Assembly (NCBI GenBank): GCA_946807835.1
Contig: OX327711.1
Coordinates: 13,303,501-13,367,500, forward strand
DNA from: Ailanthus altissimus
Lineage: Eukaryota; Streptophyta; Magnoliopsida; Sapindales; Simaroubaceae
Direction of reading: 5' to 3'
DNA: 64,000 nucleotides
The notes under the pieces were generated by a model. It was not told the DNA's origin. It searched no databases and was given only the letters and a program-made list of their open reading frames with translations. The position numbers were made by a program, and so were the translations under genes. Below are positions 12,716 through 24,785 of the stretch, one piece after another; within the stretch, counting starts at the first letter, position 1, and each line of letters begins with the position of its first letter.

Positions 12716-12945
12716 GAAGAGAATTTTTTTTTTTTTTACATGAAAGAGAGAAAATTGAACTTAAAATCTTTTAAATCTATTTATATTAATGTCGAAGAGA
12801 AGATCTTTTTTTTTTACACGAGAGATGAGGATTTGAACTCAAATCTTTTAAATTTCACTTATGTTAATGTTGAAGAGGAGTTTTTTTTTTTTTAACATAT
12901 GGAGGAGCGAAGATTTAAACTCGAAACGTTAACTTTCATTAAAAA
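12716..12945. repeat. Tandem repeat, three units of about 78 bp
   Basis: Units 12716-12793, 12794-12871 and 12872 to about 12945. Each opens with GAAGAG, followed by a T run of about 10-14, an ACA(C/T)GA-like stretch, a GAT-TTGAACTC-AAATCTTTTAAAT core and TTA(A/T)(A/G)TTAATGT. The third unit is the most diverged. The core resembles the reverse complement of a Pol III B box (GTTCAAATC), so the unit may derive from a SINE tail, but that is a guess. Confidence 0.8.
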
Positions 12946-15900
12946 GGAGATAATTGTAGTGTCAACTTTTTATCATTGGTCGATTAACACAAGCATTTAC
13001 AATAATATTGAATAATAGATTTTTAAATTGGAGATTGATTTACAATAAATTTTTAAATTGATTATAACATTTTATTTACTCATATTTAGAATTGATTAAA
13101 CTAGTTTTTTTAATAAGAATTTGTTTTTTTAAAAAAAGCCCTCGTTTATATGTAGTTAAAAAAAAATAAAATCATTAGGCCTTTTACATGGGTTTCTTTC
13201 AATGAGTAAAATAAGATTTCACAAATAAATGGAAATTTAGTATTTTAATAAAAAAAATCAATTCCAAATTGAGTTCTCGCTTCTTCTGTCTAATTATTAC
13301 ATGGTAAACTCAAGTGACATCACTGAAAATAAAAAAAGAAAGATAGAGCAAAAGAAAAAGGATATGATTTAAGAGTTCTTGATGCCATGAAAGGTGGTAG
13401 AAAAAGTGTATTAAGAATCCCATGCAATGAGAAATTTTTTTAAAGCTTAAATCCCATTAGCCCTTTTTCAATAAGATTTTATCTTATCTAAGCAGATTTC
13501 CTTTTTTTTTTTTTTTTAGGGGGGGGGGGGGGAAGCTAGTGGCTTCTAGAGAATGTATATACAATAATATGCAGGGATTTGTTATGATGTAATTTTAAAT
13601 GTTTTATTTATAAATTTAATATTATATCTTTCAATTTGCAAGTGAATGCCTTTTGTGTCTATAATTATTTAAATTCGAATAAAAATAAAGTAGTTAAAAT
13701 TAATATTTCATAAGTAAAATTTTTCATCGTTTAATTTTTTTTTTTTAATATTATCAATTAATATATAATTTTGAAAACATTAATCCTCTATATATATATA
13801 TATTAATATGCATGAAATGAAATGAAACCAAAAGTTGTTCTGCACCCTCCACCCATCTTCCTTAATTTATTCCACCATCACTCACCATGGCCTACGCTAT
13901 CTATCTTCTTCTCACCAAGATCTTAAAAGTGCTCTTTTTATTATTATTTTTTTTAATTCTCCCATCCTCGGCTCTCTCTCTCTCTCTCTCTCCATTTCTG
14001 TTCAAATATATTATCACTTATTATATATATATATATATATATTTTGAACATCTTGTTTCTTACCCTCCAATGATTTTTTTTTAAAAAAAATTTAAGTGTA
14101 ATATTATTAATAAAATTAAAAAATTATTAAAATGTTTCCTAAAAATAAAATAAATATAATCACTTAAATTTATTACTCTTTTATATAAAGAGAACATATT
14201 AATTTTATAATAAAAATTATTTCTATAAATTTTATCTACTACCCTCTTATAAAAAAAAAACCGTATCATTTGTATAATAGAGATTATTCTTTAAAAATGA
14301 TTATTACTATTATTATCCATAAACAAAGAGATCTACCCTTTACCCTTTGGGAGGAAGGAACGCTTACTCTCTAGCAGAGGAACAACCTACACCCTAGAGG
14401 GAATAGTCAAATGATATATAATAAGATAAAAATACATTTTAATTATTGAGGTTATTAATTTGAATTTATATTTATTATTTGTACACTTGATTTGACGGGG
14501 TGGGGGGTTTGAGAAGTGGGTCCCTTTTCATAATGCATTGATATTTGATACTTACCTGGACTCTTCAACTATTCAAATGTATTATGATTAGGATGTCTAT
14601 GATTTATGAATGAACTTCATGAAACTCCTAACCAACCTCCATAAGTGAAAAAAAAATGTATATAAAATTGTCAAAAAGAACAATCTATGGACAAGCACAA
14701 GCCCATAAATATTGACCATTTTGTGCGAGTTATATTTAATTTCTCATCGGACAAAGAATGTTAGAATAAAAAAATTGTAGTAGTATATTTTTATAATAAA
14801 ACAGGAAAGAAGAACCCACATTAAGTGGACCAAAACCATCTTAATACATACACATTTAATGCCATTTCAAATTTCATTCCATGTAAAATTTATAGAGCAT
14901 CAATGTAAATGTTGTCCATCAAAAACAAAGAATTATAACACACCACAAAAACAAGATGAAAGAGAATGAATTTAGCTTTTCATATATTTCTAAAATAATA
15001 TGATGAGAATGAGTAAGACCTACTAAAATATATAATAGTGGCTCCTCAGAGCATCACTAGGTCTAATCCAATGTGCCCAAAATCTTGAGCCAATGGCCTT
15101 CAACCACGTGTAAGAGTGGGAGTGAGAAAGAGTGACCACCTATGGCAAACAAAAATGGTATGTACAAATAATTATTTGTTGAGGTAAAGATTTGACTTGA
15201 AAACATAATTGGCCAAATGGGTTTATGGGAGACACTCAGACAGCATATAAATATTATCTTATCCTCACCTTTTTGGTTATCTTAGCCAAGGGATTATGTA
15301 GAAATGATTAGGGAAGCTGGTGGGCAGCAAACAGAACAATTAACACAAATTTTTTGCAAAGCAATTACTATTTTATATATAATAGAAACTTGGAGAGACT
15401 CTTTGATGTCACCCAAGACATGATCAAGAAAAAATCTAGTAAATGCTGGCTTGCTTTCTTGCTTTGCCTGCTCCCTCTAAGCTTGAAAATCATAAAAACA
15501 AAAGCAGATAAAAAGCAAAAACACAAAACACAAACCCACATATGTGTTGGTCAAGTCAAACCCCTATGTAATATGTTTTATGACTTTCTTTTTCTCTAGC
15601 CTTTGTATTCTTATGCAATTCTCATAGATGGGGGGATCATTAATTATGTGTCCTAAATCCAAATACTCTTTTGTTAATCATCATTATTAATCATCATTAG
15701 TGACACTTTCAAAGCTTTCTTTTTCAAAAATTCTCATTGAACGATATTAAACATGATTCTTAATCAAACAACATATGGGCTCCACCTCTTAACATTAATT
15801 AAACATCTATTATTATTTTTATCATTACAATTGTCTCTCCATAAACGTCCCTATATAGTTGTTAATCTTAAACTTGTCTATGTTTTGGTTATTATTATTA

Positions 15901-16230
15901 TTATTAGTAATAAAATAATGATAAGGAAAATCTTAGTTGGTAGGGGAATTTAACAATTACGCTTTGTCCATGTTAATGCAAGTTCAATTTTTGTCATTGG
16001 ACGAGGGAGCCAAGATCTAATTACTAGAGAATCGATCAGTCGGCGCCGCATATTCCGATTGATTGGATTTATGTGCGAGTGCAACGGGATTAGGAGACGT
16101 GCACGCAATCAAGTGTTTAATTCATTTGCATGGTTTTCTACACCACACAAACCAAATATCACATTCCCTTTTTTTTTTTTTTTTAATTTTGGGAATAATT
16201 GGAATCAACATTGATTATAAGATTATATAA
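12946..16230. other. AT-rich intergenic DNA with simple repeats
   Basis: It contains a poly-T/poly-G tract at about 13500-13532, a (CT)n run near 13974-13991 and an (AT)n run near 14022-14041. Two overlapping short open frames at 13835-14084 exist only because of these runs. Bases 15240-15760 have a TATAAATA and moderate complexity but no convincing coding frame or hairpin. Confidence 0.5.
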
Positions 16231-16244
16231 GTAAGAAGAATTCT

Positions 16245-16345
16245 CAATGAGATGGTATTAGTTTTTTCGTATGGTAAAGTCAATTATTTTATAGTTTATT
16301 GGAGGCACAAGTTTGAGTCCATTCGGAATAAGAAAAGATTTTTTT
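16245..16345 (+). repeat. Possible SINE-like segment
   Basis: GAGATGGTATTAG followed about 50 bp later by GGCACAAGTTTGAGTCC resembles an A box and B box pair of a tRNA-derived SINE. No cloverleaf, target duplication or second copy was confirmed, so this is weak. Confidence 0.3.
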
Positions 16346-18585
16346 TATGATTAAAAAATATAAAATTATTCAATCTCAAATTACGCTGTAATTTATTAAA
16401 AAAAAAATTATGTTGTAATATAAGCACTATTAAAAAAGACAAAAGTCTTTGAAAATTGAAAACATCTATCAAAAAAATTAATTACTAAGAAGTATTAGAA
16501 AACATCTATCGAAAAATATTAGAGTTAAAAAAAAATATACATTTAAAATATCATGTAATCCTACAAGTTAAAAAACAAAAAAATAAAGGGCATTAATGCA
16601 CGTTTTAACATAACATAAACACATGTGAATTTAATTGAACATATCAAAATTTGTACATCTTCAGTAAATTTTCACATAAAAAAAATAATATTAGATGGTG
16701 TTAGAAAAAACTAATTGACACTCGGGCCATTCGCAAAAATTTAATTAGGCTTTTAGGCTTACATATGGAATACATAAAATATATTAATTTTGAAAGAAAT
16801 GTCACACATAAGGTTTCACAAATCACATAAGGTGTCTACTAAATAAATAGTGAATTCAAGCATCCTCAAAACACAAAACGTATCTCATTGACATTTTTCA
16901 CTTCAAAAGATTTTTTTATTAAACACATTTCATATTTAAAGCTCACTTTTATAAACAAATGTATGTCCATGCTCAATGTTAATGCTTATATTCATAAATA
17001 TATGTCTTTTATATTTCATATCCAATATACTTTGGTATAACATAAACATAAACATATTTCTAAGTACATTTATAAAATCATACATAGACAATTACTATAC
17101 TTATTTTGATATCAGTAAAAGTCTAGTATACTTATCTCTTAGCACTTTTGGCTACAAAGCTTAATTCTCCTTAACCTATCAATGAAGATTAATCCTTTCA
17201 TAAGCCTCAATATTCACACAAAATACTTTAAATAGTTTACAAAATTACACATATTGCACTTATCACATCGAATTAGTCTAATTACCTAATTTCTCAAAAC
17301 TTGTTATTCTGACCACTTACACTTAACAAAATTTTCTTATACATCAAATGATGTCCAATTGCTCCAAAATCAGAATATATATTTCTTAACTCATATATCC
17401 CCCCTTATGTATGAATATTATATCATAATTCATACACAATCTATTTCATAAATACCATCAAACCCAAACTATTATTCTGACGGGATCAAGATATTTACTT
17501 AACAGTATTCAATCTCTCAATTTTATAAAATCATATACTAACTCAAAAATGATAAAATATCACAGAATTACTCTTGACACATATCTCAATCCATGATAAA
17601 TATTTCACTTCAAAATCACTGCCAAAAGTATTTTAAAATTATTTTATTCTATAGCTTTAAAAATCTGTTAATCAAATACTGCAATGAGCTGACACTCTTT
17701 AAAAAATCATAACAATTTAACCACATTGATCTAAATTCTCAATTATGAGTATATCATATTAGACATATAAAATTAAAATATTCCATAAATTCGTAATTTT
17801 TGAAGATCATTCTTAAGATAAAAAATTATTTGTCTCTGTATCATACTGTTAATATAGAAATTTTTTAGAATTTTAGGGTCATTTTGGTAAATTTACTATA
17901 AATTCAATTTCTGAAATTTTCAATCGATTCAAAATCTCAAATAATTCTAAACATGTCTAATTTTATATATTCAAAATCCAAAACCAGAATCAAAACACAA
18001 CAATTTATAAAATTCCTGGATCAAGAGACTATCAAGTAGAAATTTTGCAATTCATCATGATTTATCAAGCTATCTATATAAATTATCATCAATTCTCATA
18101 ATATCTTACGAAATCCACATTAAATCCTCAATTGTACATATTTCAAAAATCAAAACTTAAAGGAATTAACTAAATTAACACCAAGAAACTAAGAAAGGGT
18201 TATAATATACCTCTTAAAGCTTAAATTTTAACTTTCTTCTTCTCTTTCTCTCCCCTTTCTTTCTCTCTTTTCTCACTCTAAAAGAGGTGGCTTGACCAAA
18301 ATGAGTGAATTAGGGTTTCAAATGTTTATTTTTATACTAAGAGGTTAATTTTTAATATTTACAAAGTAACCCCTAAAACTTTTAAAGTATTACAATTTGA
18401 TCCCTAATATAAATCTAAAGTCTTACAAATAAACCCATTACTAATAGTATGTCCTTAACCTATACAAACACTATTAATAACAATATATAAATCAAATACC
18501 ACCCACATAAAAATATAATATGTATATTTATATATATATATATATATAAATACATATTCTTACCGGTTGTGGATACTGGTTACTA
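16346..18585. other. AT-rich interval, no gene; possible old LTR material
   Basis: No coding frame has family resemblance. The stretch 18180-18430, with a CT-rich block, AAATGAGTGAATTAGGGTTT and repeated 'acc/gat-ccctaa' wording, looks like an old LTR or leader of unknown family. An (AT)n run lies near 18530-18548. Confidence 0.35.
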
Positions 18586-18589
18586 CATT

Positions 18590-20200
18590 TAATGTGATCT
18601 TTGGTCAGTATTTCATTATGTCGAGTTGAGCTATTGTCTCCATGTATCACTTAACGATGAAGATCCCAATTAATAAGGAGGTCATCATTGTGAAAGGTGA
18701 CTAAAAAGCAGCTAGAGAATGTTATGCTACCATCGTAAATCCAAGCTACTATATCGCAGGGTCAACCCTTTGAGGAGCTCATTTTGGTACCTGTCTTTTT
18801 AAGTGATCCAAGTAAGACCATTAAGATAGGCTCTTTGATGGTCGAGAAAGTTAAAAAGCTCTAATTACCTTTCTCAAAGAGTATGCGAACATTTTTGTCT
18901 AGTCTCATAAGGACATATTTGGGATTGATAAAAAAAATAATGTGTCACGCATTGAATGTGGATCCTAACCACATACCAGAGATGAGAATTATATGCTTAA
19001 CGAGCAATAGACAGATGCTCTCTAGACTATGCACGTAAATAACCTCAAATGCCCAAGCAAGTAGAGGTGAGCTATACCCTGAAATTTAGCTTCAAGGCAT
19101 CAAATAATATAACTGAGTACGAGTCTACAATTGTGTAAGTGAAAATAGCTAAAGCCTTGGGAGCTTAATAATTAGTAATCAAGAGTAACTCTAAACTGGT
19201 AATTAGTTAAATCAATAATAAATGCCAAGCCAAAAAAGAAAGCATGTAAGCCTACCTAGAGAAGACTAAAGAGCTTATTAGCACGTTCAAGGAGATTCGT
19301 GTTGAGCATGTTCTAAGATAAGACAACTATAGGATCGACCTATTTGCCAAGTTAGCTACAATTGATACTATGAAGTTGCCCAAGACAGTGCTGGTGAATA
19401 TTGTACCTGAGTCAAGTATTTACACTGTTGAACCCATAAAAGTCAGCTCAATTAATGGTGAACCTTGCTGGATGGATCCCATCGTCTAGTACCTGAACAG
19501 TGACGTTACCCTTGATAAGGTATTATATAATAGATGAGCATCCATGCCCTACTTGAGGTGTATGTGTCCTCATAAGGGATAGAGTAAGCATAGGGAGATG
19601 TATGAAGGAATGTGTGGAGATCACAGAGAAAGCAGAGCTTATGCCTACAAGGCACTAAGGCAGGGAGATTTTTGGGTTAATATGAAGTATAATGCACAAA
19701 CCACGATCAAGAAATATGACAAGTGTCAAAGGTTCATGAAGATACTAAAGCAACCTCTAGAAAACCTCATAGTACTTAAATCTTTATGGCTTTTTTCCAT
19801 TTAGGTGTAGATCTCATCAGTTAAATGCTATTTAAAAGGGAATAAATCAAATATGTTATTATGACGATGGACTATATAACCAAATAGGCAGAGGCAGAGT
19901 GCTTGACCTTGATCACTGAAATGAAGACTACTAATTTATATAGTGTGTTGTAATTTGTCATTTTGGTCTAACCCACACCATAGTGACCAATACTGAAACT
20001 CAGTTCGACAACGAAAGGTTCAAATAATTTTGCAAGAATTTAAATATCACTAACCAGTTTTTCTTATCAGTTTACTCTCAATCCAATAAACTAGTGGAAG
20101 CAGTGAACAAAATCATCAAGACCATTCTAAATAAATGCTCAATGGCAGCAATAGAGCATGGGCAGACGAGCTGCCAGGGGGACAGAGCCTACTGATATAT
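18590..20200 (+). mobile_element. Ty3/gypsy (Tat-type) pol remnant: pre-RT linker, RNase H, integrase
   Basis: Bases 18600-18980 read STYHLTMK-like, KGDxKAARECY and a FLKEYANIFVxSHKD stretch, the linker ahead of RT in Tat-lineage elements. Bases 19075-19350 read FKASNNITEYES and then LVISQINN, a plant gypsy RNase H. Bases 19590-19740 read EGMCGDHRESRAYAYKALRQG and YDKCQRF, the HHCC zinc-binding part of integrase. Bases 19795-20175 read integrase core (TKxAEAECLTLITEM, TNTETQFDNERF, NKLVEAVNKIIKTIL). The RT itself is deleted between about 19010 and 19070. The reading stops at ADELPG near 20180, where it runs straight into LTR-like sequence. Many stops; dead. Confidence 0.87.
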
Positions 20201-20235
20201 AGATTAAAGCTATTTAGAGTTGTTGGGATAATCCA

Positions 20236-20900
20236 ACTTTGAATTTATTGAGCTCAACGGGACAAAGCCTGCAACACAAAGCGATCACTCTAAAATGCAC
20301 ACAATCAAGAAGATGCCTAGTACTACAAACATCAAAAGGACCCAATTTCCCACATGCTTCCATTTGAGTAAATTCTCTAAAATACCCCTTATGAAATGGA
20401 CGATTATCCAAGTGAGTATTGTCACGTGTCGCCTTTGAGAGGTAATCTCCAGGCCTGCTCCCTCTATATTCAAAGTTTATCTCTAATTTTAAATGAAGGT
20501 AAGGAAAAATTTGAATCGAGCAACTACTCTTTAATAAGATTAAAAAAAAACTCTCTATGCCTTCTCTCTCTCTCTCTCTCTCGCATAAACTTTCTGTCTT
20601 GAGAGCATAAATTTTCTAAAAGATTCACCACTGACCTGTACCTTAACTTAATTGTCGAAAGGCCATTGTCAACGAGATAACCGCTGACCTCATGCTTTTT
20701 TGTGTTTCTTAAGTCTCTTAAAGTAACATAGCTCGTAATCGATCTTCAGCTTAATCTCTACTCATATTCATTTTCAACACTATTAAATCAAGATCCAAAT
20801 CTAACTTTTAATATCAATCGACCCAATAAATTAGATTTTTTATTTATTTTACATTCTTTATTCGTTTGGTACAGACCCTGGCCGAAAATCATCCCAAAGA
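20236..20900 (+). repeat. Ty3/gypsy LTR-like block, right copy (5' part missing)
   Basis: It matches the right half of 8227-9285 and ends in CTGGCCGAAAATCATCCC. The integrase fragment abuts it with no polypurine tract, so the end of pol and the first part of the LTR were lost in one deletion. It includes a (CT)n run near 20563-20583. Confidence 0.6.
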
Positions 20901-20904
20901 CATA

Positions 20905-23900
20905 AGGTAATCGGTGTTGAGTTTTCAAAGAAGGAGTATATTTTTTTTTGTTTTTTTTAAGTTTTTGGAAACAGTTAAAAGCAAATTAAAAAAAAAAAAA
21001 GACAGACAGAAGAAAATAATTCTTTCTTTGGAAAAAAAAAAAACTATGTTAGAAAAGTCAATGGGTCAGGTAAATAAATAATAAAAATTTATAAGAGACG
21101 ATATTTGCCACACATCAACTTGGAATATTAAATAAATAATTAGCTAAGGGGTTTGGTATTATACCAAACATCGTCGAGAGAAGGAGATGTTTTTAAATTT
21201 ATTTTGACTTCCTGTGATTGAGCAAATGTGTCTTCCCAAATGAGGTAATACATTATTTATGCACACTCAATGATTACCATAATAATAAACTCTATTTGAC
21301 TAAGCACGTCCTGTCCTTTGATTGTTTATAATTTTAGTTTTTAATTAAATATCTTTAATACATAAAAAATTTTAAATATATATAATTCTTATTCGAAAGT
21401 AGTATCGTTGGTGTCGATGATGGTGATTGACACTCAATTAGAGTGATTGTGAATACTTTTAGATTAGATCCAAAATTTTATTATTTACGTAGTTATATGG
21501 TCTTTTTCTAACGTAGACGATGAAATACGACAAATATTGTAATGTCGTTTTCAAATAGAAACACAACATTGTAGAGCACCACCACCAAATTCAAAGTCAT
21601 CAATCGATTATCTATTTAACCTAGTGTTGTCAAACGACGAAGTTATAATGATAACCACCAAATTCAAAGTCGTCAACACCGTTATCGACGGTAGTCTTAC
21701 GGCAATTGCTGAGCAACTTCATCAATTTAATAGTTAAAAATTAATTTAATATATTTTATATTATATTTAGACTAAAATTTAATTATTGAATTTGTTTTTT
21801 TTTCCAAAGAGTATAAATTATTCAAATTGACAAAAATATGTTAAAAAATAGAAGGTTTGCATGTATATTTTAAAATTATAAAAATCTTTCAATTGTAATT
21901 GTTTTGATAATACTTTAAGATGTTTCACAACAACCATTGTTACTATTAATATTGAGATTTTACATAATAACAACCGTGAAGTTTAAATGCCTTTTCTCAT
22001 AATTTAAGCACCCGAATATTAGAAATTAAAAAAAATATCTTTTAAAAAAAAATATTTACGTTATATTCTCATTTAAACTGAGTCATCTCTATAGATTATT
22101 ATATAGAATAATCACACTTTTTTTTTATATATTTCATAAGTAAGTTGTATTTTATTTTCTTAATACAGACATTTTGTAAGTCAAATATATATATATATAT
22201 ATATCATATCTAAATTAAGCTTAATTATATAGTGTGTACTTAAACTTCTTGTTTTTAATTTTTTGAAAATTAAAGTAAAAATGTATTGTAAATATTAAAA
22301 ACAACCTCAAAAATTGATGAAGAGATTTAAAGAGAATAGAAAATACAACATATATTCTCATCGATCAAAGTTTGAATTTATAAAATTTATAATAAACCCA
22401 AAAAAATTAAAACAAAAATAAATTTAATAGGACTTAAAAATCAAAATACAATCATGATTTGAGTTTATTTAAAAATCAAAATAAATTAATTTAAATTAAA
22501 TAACAACCAAAATGTGATTTTCATTATCATACCCTTATAAAATAGAGTTTCGAGAAGAGAGTCTAATATTATTTTTAAAAAGTAGAGATCAATAGTGTAG
22601 AAGAAGTTTAGTGAGGCCTTGCCAGTTGTAGTTGTTGGGAGGGACAATTTTCTAGCATCAAGATGGTTGGGGTGGGCTATGTTGCAATTGGGAGAATGCA
22701 TGTTAAGATAATTAAAAGGTTGCTTTTAGAGTTTGAGTCTGCTGCAATAGTATCTGCATTAACTATAATAGAGACTGTAAAAAAAATACTTACTATTAAA
22801 CAAGAGTAGGAAGCTATTGTTGATTTTCTCACGTGTACAATGAACTAAATAATAAACAAATAAATAAAAACGTTTTGTATTATTAATGATTCTTTGCATG
22901 CTTTGATTGGAATTGGGATTATAAGCATGGCTATAAGTGGAGGAAAAAAATTGGCCAAAAGCTTTTAATTGGTGAAAGAGATTAAAAAAAACTTGAATGA
23001 TAGATGAGAATAAATAAAAAAATGGGAGAGGGTTCAAGAAAAAGTATTAAAAAGAAGATAACGAAGAAGATAGAAAGAGGGCATTTAAAAGAGAGAAAAA
23101 ATAACAATAAACTAATAGAGAGATAACGAATATGCTGACATATATTTTTTTTTCACTTTAAGTTAAATCGAACTGAATGAAATGAAAAAATAGATGGCAT
23201 GAAAGGATAAAAAATTCTTATCAAATAAAAGAGATAAGAGATAAATTTAAAAAAGAAGATAAAAAGTTGTAGACAATTAGAAAAAAGAGAAAAAAAAAAA
23301 AAGATTATTTTTTTAAGAGAATCTACCAACAAAGTTTGGTATGGAGATTAATTAAAGCAAAAATAAAAGGATAGGGCTCACTTATTCTTGAAACACTTAA
23401 AATTTTAAAAATAAATAAAATTAGTAGGATTATGAAAATAAATTTTGAAAATTATTTATTATAAAAATAACACAAAGAAGTTGAAGAAAAAACATAAATA
23501 AATTCCAAAAGAGGGAGAAAGAGACGAACATGTAAAAAAAATGATCGCTACCACTGTGACCCTTGCTTAGTCAAGCGAAGTGATGGTGGTAATTATAAAA
23601 AAAAATTACTTAATTAATTATGTGTCGCGGTGGTATTTGAAAAAAAAAATAACTCAAAAATAATTGATATCATAAAAAATTTACAAAGAAAATATAATAT
23701 TTATTTTTATTGATCAAAATTTAAATTTATAAAATTTATAATAAATTTAAAAAAAAAAGACAGTAATAGCAAAATTTATTTTTAAAAAAATAAATTAATT
23801 AAAATTAAATAATTAAATAAAGGCAAAACAAAAGGGTGGGTTTAAAAATTTAATTAAAAAATAAAAAAGGAAAGAAGAAGAAGAGAGAAGAGAGAAGAGG

Positions 23901-24331
23901 GGGAAAGAGAGAGAGAGAGAGGTGGCGTCAAAGGTTGGGGGGATGGGGGCTGACTGAGAGTGAGAAAGGAAATTTTGAAATGGACCCCACAAATCTAAGC
24001 GCTGAGCTGTTGCTGTTTTTTTGACATCTCCCCCAATCCCTTTTCTTCTGCTTTCTCTCTCTCTCTCTCTCTTATATTTCAAATATCTCAACATGGTCAT
24101 GGCAAGGTGTGTATGCCATTGTCATCTTCCCACCCAACTACCCTTTTCTCTTTATTATTATTATTTAAATAAAAATTTCATTAAGCCCTCCATGTTTGTT
24201 CAATTTTCATGACCTGCCATGTTCTCTCTGTTACTACTCAAATTCATACATACGACATTAATATCTTCCCCCACTTCTTTCAAATACATTCCTTCAGTTC
24301 AAACACACTTTCACAAAGGTCCCCTCCTAAT
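20905..24331. other. AT-rich intergenic DNA, no gene recognised
   Basis: Only short, low-complexity frames. Notable are an (AT)n run near 22187-22203, a GA-rich block at 23870-23925 and a CT-rich block at 24045-24072. The region around 23920-24040 is less AT-rich and could be old promoter or leader sequence, but no coding exon follows. Confidence 0.5.
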
Positions 24332-24777
24332 TAGGGGTGGGCAAAAAACCGAAAAACCGAACCGGACCCGAAAAACCGAACCGAATTGGTCGGTTCGGTT
24401 CGGTTTTTCTCTTGGTCGGTTCGGTTTTCGGTTTTTTATTTTAAAAACCGAAAAATTCGGTTCGGTTTTCGGTTCGGAAGGCCGAACCGAGAACCGAACC
24501 GAAAAAACCGAATTTAAAAAAAAATTAAAAAATTAAAAATTAAAAATTAAAAAAAATTAAAAAAAATTAAAAAAAATTAAAAAAATTATAAAACCGAACC
24601 GAACTGAACCGACCCAAACCGAACCGAAAAACTAAAACCCGAACCGAACCGAACCGGTTCGGTTCGGTTTTTGATTTTTCGGTTCGGTTTTCGGTTTTAT
24701 TTTTCAAAAACCGACCGGCTCGGTTCGGTTTTCGGTTCACACTAAAAACCGAACCGAACCGGATTTGCCCACCCCTA
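24332..24777. mobile_element. Non-autonomous hAT-like element (MITE) with CGGTT-repeat arms
   Basis: The ends are TAGGGGTGGGCAAA and TTTGCCCACCCCTA, perfect 14-bp inverted repeats. Both are flanked by the same 8-bp word CTCCTAAT (24324-24331 and 24778-24785), the target duplication size of hAT elements. The arms are built from degenerate repeats of CGGTTCGGTTTT and its complement, so the element folds into a long hairpin. The centre (about 24511-24590) is A-rich. It has no transposase. The open frames reported inside it come only from the repeat. Confidence 0.93.
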
Positions 24778-24785
24778 CTCCTAAT

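Noticed and set aside
13835..14084. A 65-residue frame starting MAYAIYLLLTKILKVLFLLL that looks like a signal peptide followed by a small secreted peptide.
   Set aside because: The hydrophobic run comes from T-rich DNA, and the rest is translated (CT)n and (AT)n microsatellite. No mature peptide motif follows.
23900..24075. GA-rich and CT-rich blocks about 150 bp apart that could pair, near TGACTGAGAGTGAGA, suggesting a miR156-like hairpin.
   Set aside because: The resemblance to the miR156 sequence breaks down after a few bases, and pairing would be between simple repeats only.
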